Below are positions 5,698-13,136 of a stretch of 15,973 nucleotides of DNA, in pieces (position 1 is the stretch's first letter; the number at the start of each line of letters is the position of its first letter). The translations under genes and the position numbers were made by a program. The notes under the pieces are model-generated. The model searched no databases, was not told where the DNA came from, and was given only the letters and a program-made list of their open reading frames with translations. Origin of the DNA: Candidatus Desantisbacteria bacterium CG1_02_38_46 (lineage in GTDB: Bacteria > Desantisbacteria > UBA1551 > UBA1559); contig MNUO01000133.1 in NCBI GenBank assembly GCA_001871015.1, forward strand, positions 1-15,973. Reading direction: 5' to 3'.

Positions 5698-6450
5698 ATG
5701 GCAAAAATTTTGGTAACAAATGACGATGGAGTTCACTCGCCAGGTCTTGAAGTTTTAAGAAAACATTTGAAAAAACTTGGAGATGTGATTGTGGTTGTTC
5801 CTGAGCGGGAGATGAGCACTGCAAGTCACTCGCTAACTCTGCGTAGTCCTCTGCGCGTGTCACGAATAAAGAAAGGAATTTTTATTACCAGTGGCACTCC
5901 CTCGGATTGTATAAATATCGGGACCCTGGGAATATTGAAGGAAAAGCCGGTTCTGGTGGTCTCCGGAATAAACAGGGGTCCAAACCTTGGTGATGATATC
6001 ACATACTCCGGGACTGTTGCTGCAAGCATTGAATCCACGCTCAGAGGTATTCCTTCCTTTGCCATCTCTGTAGCAAGTTTTAAAAACTGCAGGTTCAATT
6101 TAGCAGCAAAATTTGCGTTTATTCTGGCGCGATATATCCTGAAGAATGGATTGCCATCGCATACATTTCTTAATGTAAATGTCCCGAATGTAAGCATAAG
6201 GAGTATTCAGGGAGTGGAGATAACGCATCAGGGTAAGAGAATCTATAAGGAGAATCTCGTAAAACGCACTGACCCCAGAGGGCGGACATATTATTGGCTT
6301 GGAGGAGATGAACCGACTGGCGAAATTGAGGAAGGGACTGATTTTGCAGCAGTTGCCAGGAAAAAAATTTCTATAACACCTGTGCAACTTGACCTGACTG
6401 ATTACAAAATGATTGATAAATTGCGAAATTGGCATATTAAATTCCCGTAA
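5698..6450 (+). CDS. surE: 5'/3'-nucleotidase SurE
   Basis: SurE is a metal-dependent nucleoside monophosphate phosphatase linked to stationary-phase survival. The 250-residue protein is full length with the N-terminal metal site NDDG (8-11), the STASHSLT segment, SGTPSDCINIG, and the strongly conserved SGINRGPNLGDD followed by YSGTVAASIE. The family's C-terminal dimerisation arm region is present through LTDYKMIDKL. The ribosome site is weak (AAGGAA well upstream), so translation may depend on coupling from cysE, whose stop is 12 bases before. The next gene, pcm, starts one base after the surE stop; this pairing is widely conserved, for example in Escherichia coli. Confidence 0.96.
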   Translation: MAKILVTNDDGVHSPGLEVLRKHLKKLGDVIVVVPEREMSTASHSLTLRSPLRVSRIKKGIFITSGTPSDCINIGTLGILKEKPVLVVSGINRGPNLGDDITYSGTVAASIESTLRGIPSFAISVASFKNCRFNLAAKFAFILARYILKNGLPSHTFLNVNVPNVSIRSIQGVEITHQGKRIYKENLVKRTDPRGRTYYWLGGDEPTGEIEEGTDFAAVARKKISITPVQLDLTDYKMIDKLRNWHIKFP

Positions 6451-6451
6451 A

Positions 6452-7117
6452 ATGGCTGCTGATAAGATGGATTATAAAAAAGCAAGAGAGGAAATGGTTA
6501 GGTTACAGATTGAGGCGCGCGGAATTACTGACAGACGAATTCTGGATGCAATGTGCAAAATCCCCAGGGAAAAATTTGTAGAAGAAAAATTCTATACCAG
6601 TGCCTATGCTGACTATCCCCTGCCCATAAGCGATGGACAGACCATCTCCCAGCCATATATCGTTGCCCTTATGACGCAATGTCTAAATTTAAAGGGCAAT
6701 GAGAAAGTTTTAGAGATCGGGACCGGTTCTGGATATCAGGCGGCGATTCTGGCAGAACTGACAAGGAAAGTTTATAGCGTGGAGCGATTTGAAACTCTGG
6801 TAGAGAGAGCTAAAAAGGTAATTGAAGAACTTGGATATAAAAATGTCAATATATTTGTTGGTGATGGAACGGTCGGCTTAAAGGATTTTTCCCCGTATGA
6901 CCGTATTATTGTCACTGCAGCAGCACCAGAAGTCCCATCTACATTAGTTGAGCAATTGCAGGAGAACGGAATACTTGTTGCGCCTGTTGGTTCGCTCTAT
7001 TCTCAGGATTTAAAGGTTGTGGAGAAAAAAAGTGGTAAGCTTTACACGAGAAGTGAGGGCGGGTGTGTATTTGTGCCCTTGATTGGTAAATATGGCTGGA
7101 AATCAAATGAATTTTGA
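6452..7117 (+). CDS. pcm: Protein-L-isoaspartate O-methyltransferase
   Basis: Pcm methylates L-isoaspartyl residues of aged proteins with S-adenosylmethionine, starting their repair. It has the family segment SDGQTISQPYIVALM, SAM motif I VLEIGTGSGYQAA, the acidic VERFETLVERA region and GDGTVGLKDFSPYDRIIVTAAA. From ATG 6452 it has 221 residues. A second ATG at 6467 (MDYKKAREEMV) would give 216 and matches where many homologues begin. An upstream in-frame ATG at 6413 overlaps surE by 38 bases and is rejected. No good Shine-Dalgarno is seen, consistent with coupling to surE. The 3' end overlaps the next gene by up to 11 bases. Confidence 0.95.
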   Translation: MAADKMDYKKAREEMVRLQIEARGITDRRILDAMCKIPREKFVEEKFYTSAYADYPLPISDGQTISQPYIVALMTQCLNLKGNEKVLEIGTGSGYQAAILAELTRKVYSVERFETLVERAKKVIEELGYKNVNIFVGDGTVGLKDFSPYDRIIVTAAAPEVPSTLVEQLQENGILVAPVGSLYSQDLKVVEKKSGKLYTRSEGGCVFVPLIGKYGWKSNEF

Positions 7118-8393
7118 AATTGGTATTTCGGGATACGAGTCCCCCTTTAATAAGGTGGGAATAAGGGGGATTTTGTATAAGGTACTCATAAGAATTCTCC
7201 TGTGGATAGTTATATCTGCTGGGACAATCGGGTTCTTTTTTCACTTGATGAAGGCAACTAATTTTTATTTATCCTCTGTGCCGCAATCTCCGAATTCAAA
7301 AATATATCCTGATACGGCGGTTTTTCCTGTCAGGGGACTGCACATTACTTCTTTTGTTGCAGGTTCTTCTTCTTTGCTTACACCATTGGTGGAACTTGTG
7401 AAGAAGACTGAGTTAAATGCAATGGTCATTGATTTGAAAGAGGCAGACGGCAAGATTGCCTATGATAGCAGATTAAGAATAGTTGAGAACCTGGGGACAA
7501 AACGAGCAGGAATTGGAAATCTTGATAAATTACTTGCCATTTTAAAGGAAAATAATATTTTCCCAATTGCTCGCATCTGTGTATTCAAGGACCCATTGCT
7601 TGCAGAGGTGCGTCCCCATCTTGCAGTTAAAGATAAAAATGGTTCAATCTGGCGTGACAAAAAAGGGTTGTCCTGGGTTGACCCATATAGTAAGCAGGTA
7701 TGGGAATATAACACTGCAATTGCACAGGAAGCAGCCCAGAGAGGATTTAAAGAAATCCAGTTTGATTATATCAGATTCCCCAGTGACGGAGTGATAAGAA
7801 ATTGCGTGTATACCTATAAAAATTCACATGGTGATAGCGCACCTGTTATGGCAATAAAAAATTTCTTGAAATATGCCGCAACACGTCTCAGACCTTATGG
7901 AGTAATTATATCCGTAGATGTTTTTGGTCTAACTTGCAGCGCAATTGGAGATATGAATATCGGGCAAATCATTGAGGAAATAGCTCCTGAAGTTGATTAT
8001 ATTTGTCCGATGGTTTATCCATCACATTATTACGACGGAATGTATAATCTTAAAAATCCAGAGTCCGCTCCTTATCAGACGGTTTATGCCAGTCTTAAGG
8101 ATGCACAAATGCGAGTTGGGAAAATTTGTCGTATAAGACCCTGGTTGCAGGATTTTTCTTTGCGTGTGAAATATAGAGCTGAGGATGTCCGGGAACAAAT
8201 CAGAGCAACTTATGACAATGACATTCAGGAATGGCTTTTATGGAACCCCGCGTGTAGATATACTGCGGTTGCATTAAAACCAAAAACAGAAAGAAGTATT
8301 TTGGCGAAGGCGACTTCAATTGAAACAAATGTTCAGACAGAAATTCCTTCAGAAAAGAAGCATAAAGTTGACTTGCCGGAAGAAAAATTTTAA
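7107..8393 (+). CDS. Membrane-anchored putative glycoside hydrolase (DUF4015-type)
   Basis: The protein of about 428 residues begins with a basic segment and one hydrophobic helix (VLIRILLWIVISAGTIGFFF), likely an uncleaved anchor facing the cell exterior. The body from RGLHITSFVAG onward fits the putative glycosyl hydrolase domain PF13200/DUF4015: AMVIDLKEADGKIAYDS, WVDPYSKQVWEYN, EIQFDYIRFPSDG, ISVDVFG and DYICPMVYPSHY, with Asp and Glu placed as in TIM-barrel hydrolases. Substrate is unknown; cell-wall or exopolysaccharide is plausible. The start is uncertain: ATG 7107 overlaps the pcm stop, while ATG 7092 and TTG 7083 are alternatives and none has a strong ribosome site. Codons 12-22 (SPFNKVGIRGI and neighbours) come from an inverted-repeat sequence. 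The tRNA-Pro gene follows 15 bases after the stop. Confidence 0.82.
   Translation: MNFEIGISGYESPFNKVGIRGILYKVLIRILLWIVISAGTIGFFFHLMKATNFYLSSVPQSPNSKIYPDTAVFPVRGLHITSFVAGSSSLLTPLVELVKKTELNAMVIDLKEADGKIAYDSRLRIVENLGTKRAGIGNLDKLLAILKENNIFPIARICVFKDPLLAEVRPHLAVKDKNGSIWRDKKGLSWVDPYSKQVWEYNTAIAQEAAQRGFKEIQFDYIRFPSDGVIRNCVYTYKNSHGDSAPVMAIKNFLKYAATRLRPYGVIISVDVFGLTCSAIGDMNIGQIIEEIAPEVDYICPMVYPSHYYDGMYNLKNPESAPYQTVYASLKDAQMRVGKICRIRPWLQDFSLRVKYRAEDVREQIRATYDNDIQEWLLWNPACRYTAVALKPKTERSILAKATSIETNVQTEIPSEKKHKVDLPEEKF
7140..7170 (+). repeat. Inverted repeat within the hydrolase 5' coding region
   Basis: TCCCCCTT (7140-7147) and AAGGGGGA (7163-7170) are perfect inverted arms 15 bases apart. The segment encodes SPFNKVGIRGI between the start codon and the membrane anchor. 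From memory, TCCCCCTTT...AAGGGGGATT inverted repeats are a frequent intergenic class in diverse bacteria. Here it is translated, or else marks that the true start lies downstream of it. Confidence 0.65.
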
Positions 8394-8408
8394 ATTGACT
8401 GTTTTTAT

Positions 8409-8484
8409 CGGGGAGTAGCGCAGCCTGGCTTAGCGCGCACGGTTCGGGACCGTGAGGTCGCGGGTTCAAATCCCGCCTTCCCGA
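8409..8484 (+). tRNA. tRNA-Pro (anticodon CGG)
   Basis: This folds fully: acceptor CGGGGAG pairs with CTTCCCG (one G-U), the anticodon stem CACGG/CCGTG encloses loop TTCGGGA with anticodon CGG, and the T arm is GCGGG-TTCAAAT-CCCGC. The discriminator base is A8484. CCA is not encoded. It reads CCG proline codons. Confidence 0.96.
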
Positions 8485-8523
8485 CATATTAACTGAAATC
8501 TAAGAGTTAAATTACGAGGATTA

Positions 8524-8975
8524 ATGAATACTACTGCCTATAAATGTAATGCTGATACAGTTATAGAAAGACTTCGTTTGTTATATGAAAGACAAGCTCA
8601 AGATCAAATCTTTGCTGCATTCGAAATTCCGGGTATAACATTATCTGAGTTCCAAAAGCAACATTCCGAAGGTTTATGTGATTACCCGGATCCCTGCGTT
8701 CGAATTGACTTTTGGGATAAATTATTAAAGGAAAAAACATCGATAGAGGATGATTCTATTCCGAGTGCCTATCTAAGCGAATTTGATCAGGGATTATATG
8801 CTGGACTTCACAGCAGGTCAACGCCTGGGAACGAACCAAGCGAAAAATTAATCTCTACGACCTGGCGAATACCGCAGACAGTTTTCGTTTTAAGGTGGAC
8901 ATTCCCTCATCGATGGAGGGCGTGACGATAGGGACACATCCTATTTTTAATATCAGATTGTTGAGGTATGATTAG
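8524..8975 (+). pseudogene. Broken gene with internal deletion and frameshift
   Basis: The first frame starts at ATG 8524 (GAGG upstream) and reads like real protein to about residue 94, with EIPGITLSEFQ, CDYPDPCVRIDFW and DDSIPSAYLSEFDQGLYAGL. After that it becomes Ser/Arg/Trp-rich nonsense to the stop at 8925. In the -1 frame a sensible C-terminus begins at about 8805 (QQVNAWERTKRKINLYDLAN, then FKVDIPSSMEGVTIGTHPIF) and ends in RLLRYD at TAG 8973-8975, overlapping the next gene's start by eight bases. The two parts may be the ends of one longer protein with its middle lost, or the remains of two adjacent genes. I do not recognise the family with confidence. An assembly error is possible but would have to remove a large block. 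Confidence 0.7.
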
Positions 8976-9711
8976 TATGTTAGATGAGCCGATTTTAACA
9001 CCACCTGAAGTTGGGAGTTTTAGGTTAAATGACCACCTGGACCAATTTCGCATCGTTGCCATTGGAGATTCGAATACGGAATGCAGCAGATGGGAGAGAC
9101 CCCAGCGCTGGACAGGAATTCTGGAATCGTTTATAGGTTCTCAATGTAAAGTTGTGAACGCGGGCATGGGCGGAACAAGTTCAAATTTAGGATTATTTCG
9201 CTGGCATCGGGATGTGTCTCCCGTTAAACCACATTGTGTGGTGATAAACTTTATCCTGAACGACAGTTACATCCGGCATTATGAATGTCGCTCATCCTAT
9301 GTAGTGCAGTGCACTCCTGACAGGATGGATTCAAATTTGTGCAACATGGTGAATTTTGCTAAAGCTATAGGAGCTTCTTGTGTTTTCTGGACATCGCCAC
9401 CGGTCCCTGATTGGCCTGATAATTTTAAGAGACGGACAAACTTTGAGATTCAGAAGGAAATTTTGAACTCATATGTAAAGATAATTGAAAGAATTGCCAG
9501 GGATCTGGATGTACCACTTGTAAATTTCTGGGAAATCTTTCCCAGTATCGTCAAGGATTATCCGGGGCCATATTTTAATCACCCTGACGGATATCACAGC
9601 AACGAAAAATCCCAGCCGATTATAGCAAAGGGAATTGCAGAAGCAGTAAAGCCAATTTTTGAAAGATGGCTTGGAAAAGAAGTAGGAGAAAAAGATGAAA
9701 TCTTATACTGA
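8968..9711 (+). CDS. SGNH/GDSL-type hydrolase (esterase-like)
   Basis: The predicted protein has 247 residues with the SGNH catalytic blocks: [10 protein letters not shown] with nucleophile Ser35, AGMGGTSS supplying the oxyanion Gly, NFILND with Asn98, and HPDGYHSN with Asp207 and His210. Such enzymes cleave or transfer acyl or acetyl esters on lipids, sugars or cell-wall polymers. No signal peptide is seen, so it is probably cytoplasmic, although relatives exist outside the cell. ATG 8968 overlaps the stop of the broken upstream gene by eight bases, and ATG 8977 is an alternative start. Both arrangements suggest it was once translationally coupled to that gene. It overlaps the next gene by 17 bases. 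Confidence 0.85.
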   Translation: MISMLDEPILTPPEVGSFRLNDHLDQFRIVAIGDSNTECSRWERPQRWTGILESFIGSQCKVVNAGMGGTSSNLGLFRWHRDVSPVKPHCVVINFILNDSYIRHYECRSSYVVQCTPDRMDSNLCNMVNFAKAIGASCVFWTSPPVPDWPDNFKRRTNFEIQKEILNSYVKIIERIARDLDVPLVNFWEIFPSIVKDYPGPYFNHPDGYHSNEKSQPIIAKGIAEAVKPIFERWLGKEVGEKDEILY

Positions 9712-10111
9712 GCAGTTATGGTTTAACACGGAGAAAAGAATAGAATTTATAAACATCACTCCACAGGTGGAGGATGCAGTAAGAAAAAGCGGGGTGAAAG
9801 AAGGATTTTGTCTTGTTAATGCAATGCACATTACTGCCAGCGTATTCATCAATGATGATGAAGGTGGATTACACAAGGATTTCGAGGAATGGCTTGAGAA
9901 ATTGGCACCATATGGTAAAGAGAAGTATAAACACAATTTGAGTGGCGAAGATAACGGTGATTCTCATTTAAAAAGAACAATTATGGGTCGGGAAGTAGTG
10001 GTGGCAATAACTGGAGGAAAATTGGATTTCGGACCCTGGGAACAAATCTTTTACGGCGAATTTGACGGACAGAGGAGAAAGAAAATTCTGGTCAAAATTA
10101 TCGGCGAATAG
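9695..10111 (+). CDS. YjbQ family protein (UPF0047)
   Basis: The protein has 138 residues, the family's usual size. It shows the YjbQ pattern [12 protein letters not shown], then [11 protein letters not shown], then [21 protein letters not shown] and the ending [10 protein letters not shown]. The conserved His, Asp and Glu are thought to form an active or metal site. Some members have been reported to have weak thiamine-phosphate synthase activity, but the true role is unsettled and no thiamine gene is nearby. AGGAG (9684-9688) lies seven bases before ATG 9695, inside the end of the SGNH gene, so the two are translationally linked. apt follows 11 bases after the stop. Confidence 0.93.
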   Translation: MKSYTEQLWFNTEKRIEFINITPQVEDAVRKSGVKEGFCLVNAMHITASVFINDDEGGLHKDFEEWLEKLAPYGKEKYKHNLSGEDNGDSHLKRTIMGREVVVAITGGKLDFGPWEQIFYGEFDGQRRKKILVKIIGE

Positions 10112-10122
10112 AGGAGGTTTGA

Positions 10123-10647
10123 ATGATGGATTTTAAAAAGTACATAAGGACTATTCCAGATTTTCCTAAAAAAGGAATTATGTTTAGAGATATAACCACT
10201 TTAATTAAAAATGGTCCGGCATTTAGAAAAGTTGTGGATGAAATTGCAAACCGTTACAAGAAAGAAAAGATAGATATTATTGTGGGCGCTGAATCGAGGG
10301 GATTTATAGTTGGGGCAGCAGTTGCTTATAAGCTCGGAGTGGGTTTTGTACTTGTCCGCAAAAAAGGTAAACTTCCACACAGGACCATAAGTACAACTTA
10401 TGAACTTGAATACGGCACTGACACGGTTGAAATGCATAAGGACGGTATAAGGCGCGGGCAACGTGTGTTGATAGTGGACGACCTGCTTGCTACAGGAGGC
10501 ACTGCGTCCGCAGCAGTTGACCTTGTCAAAAAACTCGGCGGAAAAATTGTTGGTATTGCATTCATAATAGAACTTGTTGACCTCAAAGGTAGAGAGAAAT
10601 TGAAGGGTTATGATGTCTTTTCACTTGTGGAATACGAGGGAGAGTAA
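10123..10647 (+). CDS. apt: Adenine phosphoribosyltransferase
   Basis: Apt salvages adenine to AMP with PRPP in the cytoplasm. The 174-residue protein has the family start (I)[17 protein letters not shown], the [16 protein letters not shown] adenine-binding region, [11 protein letters not shown], and the PRPP signature [21 protein letters not shown] (10111-10117) lies five bases before ATG 10123; an ATG at 10126 immediately follows and is equally plausible with an eight-base gap. The stop is only four bases before the tRNA-Ser gene, so the primary transcript probably carries both. Confidence 0.97.
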   Translation: MMDFKKYIRTIPDFPKKGIMFRDITTLIKNGPAFRKVVDEIANRYKKEKIDIIVGAESRGFIVGAAVAYKLGVGFVLVRKKGKLPHRTISTTYELEYGTDTVEMHKDGIRRGQRVLIVDDLLATGGTASAAVDLVKKLGGKIVGIAFIIELVDLKGREKLKGYDVFSLVEYEGE

Positions 10648-10651
10648 GAGT

Positions 10652-10736
10652 GGAGAGGTGTCCGAGTGGTTTAAGGAGCACGCCTGGAGAGCGTGTAATC
10701 CGAAAGGGTTCGGGGGTTCGAATCCCCCCCTCTCCG
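10652..10736 (+). tRNA. tRNA-Ser (anticodon GGA)
   Basis: An 85-base type II tRNA: acceptor GGAGAGG pairs with CCTCTCC, anticodon stem CACGC/GCGTG encloses loop CTGGAGA with anticodon GGA, the long variable arm lies between TAATCCG and CGGG, and the T arm is GGGGG-TTCGAAT-CCCCC. The discriminator is G10736. CCA is not encoded. It reads TCC and TCT codons. Confidence 0.96.
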
Positions 10737-10799
10737 TTGCATGCTTGCTGAAGGATTCGACGGACGTTGGGCGCCGTTACCGAAAGGTGTGCGTTATAC

Positions 10800-10827
10800 T
10801 TGACAAATCATTTTTAAGTGATATAAT
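10800..10827 (+). promoter_or_regulatory. Consensus promoter for the PIN toxin-antitoxin pair
   Basis: TTGACA (10800-10805) and TATAAT (10822-10827) are spaced by 16 bases, with TGA before the -10 making an extended box. Transcription near 10834 leaves a leader of about 30 bases holding AAGGAG (10851-10856) before the TTG start. About 60 bases between tRNA-Ser and this promoter hold nothing I can identify. Confidence 0.8.
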
Positions 10828-10862
10828 GAAGGCGATAATCGCAGTGTAGAAAGGAGTCCCAA

Positions 10863-11342
10863 TTGAAAAAGCCGACGCTTTATTTTGAAACAACCATTAT
10901 CAGTTACCTGGCTGCTCGGCCCAGCCGGGATATTATAGTACAAGCGCACCAACAGATTACTGCTGATTGGTGGGAATCTTGCCGGCAACAATACGAACTA
11001 TATATTTCTGAGATGGTAATCCAGGAAATTGCTATTGGCAATGGTGAGGCAGTAAAAAGACGACAATCATTTATTAGCAGCCTTAAAATTCTAAATCTGA
11101 CGGATGAAGTACATCAATTAGCTAAGGAGCTGGCAAAATTCCTGCGGTTACCCAAACGGGCAGAGATAGATGCGTTACACTTGGGCTTTGCCATAGAGTA
11201 CGAAATGGACTATCTTCTGACATGGAACTGCTCTCATTTGGCCAATGGAGGAATCATTGGTAAGTTGAAAGAGTATGAATTAGAGGGTGGCCGCCCTGTG
11301 CCAGTTATTGTTACGCCTGAAGAACTTTTATCCGGGGGGTGA
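10863..11342 (+). CDS. PIN-domain toxin, VapC-like
   Basis: This 159-residue protein has PIN nuclease features: LYFETTIISYLA near the N-terminus, with Glu9 where many VapC proteins have Asp, then EMVIQEIAIGN (Glu55), AEIDALHLGFAI (Asp103) and the C-terminal LLTWNCSHLAN. VapC proteins are Mg-dependent RNases that cut RNA to arrest growth. The start is TTG at 10863, placed by AAGGAG seven bases upstream and by its family-like N-terminus; no ATG is in the right position. It has its own promoter and touches a small antitoxin-like gene, with its stop only five bases before that gene. Order is toxin first, unlike most VapBC pairs. It is likely horizontally mobile. Confidence 0.87.
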   Translation: MKKPTLYFETTIISYLAARPSRDIIVQAHQQITADWWESCRQQYELYISEMVIQEIAIGNGEAVKRRQSFISSLKILNLTDEVHQLAKELAKFLRLPKRAEIDALHLGFAIEYEMDYLLTWNCSHLANGGIIGKLKEYELEGGRPVPVIVTPEELLSGG

Positions 11343-11347
11343 GAAAG

Positions 11348-11533
11348 ATGACTTGGGTTGATCCTATAGTAAAAGAGGTTCGGGCTATCAGAGAGAAAAT
11401 CTGGAAGCAACATGGCTATGATCTCGACCGGCTCTGTGAGGGGCTAAGGAGGAAACAAGCAGGGCACACCTCGCAAGTGGTAATAAAAAAAGACTTGGTA
11501 AGGAATCAGCGCGCAATGGTGCGCGTCCACTAA
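11348..11533 (+). CDS. Probable cognate antitoxin of the PIN toxin
   Basis: A 61-residue basic protein starting MTWVDPIVKEVRAIREKIWK, then GYDLDRLCEGLRRKQ and a Lys/Arg-rich tail. Short proteins with this MTW-DPIV-EVR start and a YDLD segment commonly sit directly next to PIN-domain toxins of this type; that is memory, not a search result. Its N-terminal half looks helical and would wrap the toxin, and the C-terminal tail is basic. A GTG at 11339 overlapping the toxin stop would add three residues; ATG 11348 is preferred, with the GGGGGG run (11334-11339) eight bases upstream. The pair ends before a weak terminator. Confidence 0.75.
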   Translation: MTWVDPIVKEVRAIREKIWKQHGYDLDRLCEGLRRKQAGHTSQVVIKKDLVRNQRAMVRVH

Positions 11534-11560
11534 ACAAAAGTAGCCCTTTTGTTTAATTTT
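11532..11560 (+). terminator. AT-rich hairpin, likely terminator of the toxin-antitoxin pair
   Basis: AAACAAAAG (11532-11540) pairs with CTTTTGTTT (11546-11554) around TAGCC, followed by AATTTT. The stem is weak in GC and begins at the antitoxin stop codon. No second promoter for dnaX is convincing in the 46 bases that follow, so read-through may matter. Confidence 0.55.
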
Positions 11561-11606
11561 AGCCCTGGTTTCAAGTTGTTAGGGAGTGATACCTTAAGAA
11601 AAAAAA

Positions 11607-13136
11607 ATGGCATATCAATCATTGGCATTAAAATATAGGCCGCAGAATTTTGATGAAATTATCGGGCAGTCTCATGTAACACAGACGCTGAAGAGTGCGG
11701 TAGGGACCGGGCGAATTGCGCACGCATATCTTTTTAGCGGTCCCAGAGGAATTGGCAAAACTTCAACAGCCAGAGTTTTAGCCAAGTGCTTGAACTGCGA
11801 GAAAGGTCCGACTTCCAATCCCTGTGGAAAGTGCACAATGTGCCGCGAAATTACAGGTGGAGTGTCAATTGATATTCTTGAAATCGATGCTGCTTCTCAT
11901 ACAGGGGTTGAAGAAGCAAGGGATTTGATTGAAAAAGTAAAATTTGCATCCGGAGCAGCAAAATATAAAATGTATATTATTGATGAAGTACATATGCTCA
12001 GCCCTCAAAGTTTTAACGCTCTTTTAAAGACAATAGAGGAACCTCCTCCAAGTGTTGTATTTGTTCTTGCCACAACTGTGGCGCACAAGGTTCCACAAAC
12101 TATACTTTCGCGATGCCAGTGGTTTGTATTCAGACGAATTTCTGTGCAAGACATAGTGAGTCATTTATTAAAGATTAGCAAAGCAGAGGGAATAAAGATA
12201 AGCGAGAATTCCCTTTATGCGATTGCCCGTCATGCAGAAGGTGCGTTGCGTGACGCTGAGGTCAGTCTTGACCAGATTATTTCATTCAGTGGGGACGATG
12301 TAAAGGAAGAGGATGTGAATGCGTTGCTTGGAATAATCAGGCCGGATTTCTTTCACGCTTTCATTAAGGGTTTAATAAACAGGGATATTACATCAACCAT
12401 TAAATTAATCGCAGAGCTTATTGAAAGTGGTTATGAGGTGGAAAATTTTATTAAAGGATTGCAGGAATATCTGCGTAATTTGATAGTTTTAAAAGATGAG
12501 TCTAATCAAACGAAAGAAATTGATTTTACCCTTGTGGATCTTCCAGGAGAGGAAGTGAAAAAACAAAAAGAGGAAGCCACAGTATTCTCTGAAGAGGAAA
12601 TAGCGTGGATGCTGGATGTAGTTTCGCAAACACAGAAGGACCTGCACTTATTCGGAATGCGAGGGCAGGAAAGATTAATTTTAGAATTGATGGTTATTAA
12701 ACTGATAAAGCAACGGGAACACGAGCATACTCCAGAAGAAAAAGGGCCAGAGACTCCTCAGTTAGAATTGAAGAAAGGGGAAATCCAGAAAAGATGGACT
12801 GATGTGGTTGAAGCTATGAAGAAAGAGAAAGTTTCTCTTTCTCATTTTTTAAAGGGATGCATACCAGGGGAAATTAAGGATGGGATTCTTTTGGTAGTTT
12901 TTGCTAAAGAAGTGATGTTTCACAGAGAGAGGGCAGAAGAGCGTGAGAACAGAGAGAGCATAGAAAAGATATTGTGCAAGGTGTATGGAAGAAAACTGAG
13001 GGTTAAGTTTATCCCCGGAGAAAATCTGGCAGATGTGCAGAGAAGCCAACCTCTCCAGCAATCCGAGGACCCGGTTACAAAAAAGATAATTGATTTATTT
13101 AAAGCAAGGGTTATAGAGAGGAAAAAGATAGGGTAA
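11607..13136 (+). CDS. dnaX: DNA polymerase III subunit gamma/tau
   Basis: DnaX is the motor subunit of the clamp loader that places the sliding clamp at primers. The 509-residue protein has the AAA+ core: Walker A GPRGIGKT (45-52), the four zinc cysteines 64, 73, 76 and 79, Walker B DEVH (126-129), sensor LATT (154-157) and the SRC arginine finger (Arg169). A lid and collar region follow. The C-terminal part, from about residue 380, is charged and diverged, as in tau tails, and is short for tau, so both the gamma role and tau-type contacts are plausible. ATG 11607 follows a run of nine A with no good ribosome site: GGGAG lies about 20 bases upstream. No YbaB or RecR gene follows, unlike many genomes; glxK starts on the stop codon. 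Confidence 0.97.
   Translation: MAYQSLALKYRPQNFDEIIGQSHVTQTLKSAVGTGRIAHAYLFSGPRGIGKTSTARVLAKCLNCEKGPTSNPCGKCTMCREITGGVSIDILEIDAASHTGVEEARDLIEKVKFASGAAKYKMYIIDEVHMLSPQSFNALLKTIEEPPPSVVFVLATTVAHKVPQTILSRCQWFVFRRISVQDIVSHLLKISKAEGIKISENSLYAIARHAEGALRDAEVSLDQIISFSGDDVKEEDVNALLGIIRPDFFHAFIKGLINRDITSTIKLIAELIESGYEVENFIKGLQEYLRNLIVLKDESNQTKEIDFTLVDLPGEEVKKQKEEATVFSEEEIAWMLDVVSQTQKDLHLFGMRGQERLILELMVIKLIKQREHEHTPEEKGPETPQLELKKGEIQKRWTDVVEAMKKEKVSLSHFLKGCIPGEIKDGILLVVFAKEVMFHRERAEERENRESIEKILCKVYGRKLRVKFIPGENLADVQRSQPLQQSEDPVTKKIIDLFKARVIERKKIG

Noticed and set aside
6413-6451. An earlier in-frame ATG for pcm at 6413
   Set aside because: It would overlap surE by 38 bases, and the extra residues do not resemble Pcm; 6452 or 6467 fit the family start.
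8409-10736. Integrative element bounded by the two tRNA genes
   Set aside because: No integrase gene and no second copy of either tRNA 3' end (att site) is visible; apt and yjbQ between them are ordinary genes.
10610-10849. Open frame overlapping the apt end and tRNA-Ser
   Set aside because: It runs through the tRNA in another frame and has no ribosome site or family-like sequence.
4704-11567. TTTAGCCCTG at 11558-11567 matches part of the hairpin at 4697-4714
   Set aside because: Only ten bases match and the other arm is missing, so chance is a sufficient explanation.
12556-12575. Programmed frameshift site in dnaX (A-rich run)
   Set aside because: The AAAAAAC and AAAAAG runs lack the A-AAA-AAG heptamer in the right frame and a clear following stem; the full-length frame continues normally.
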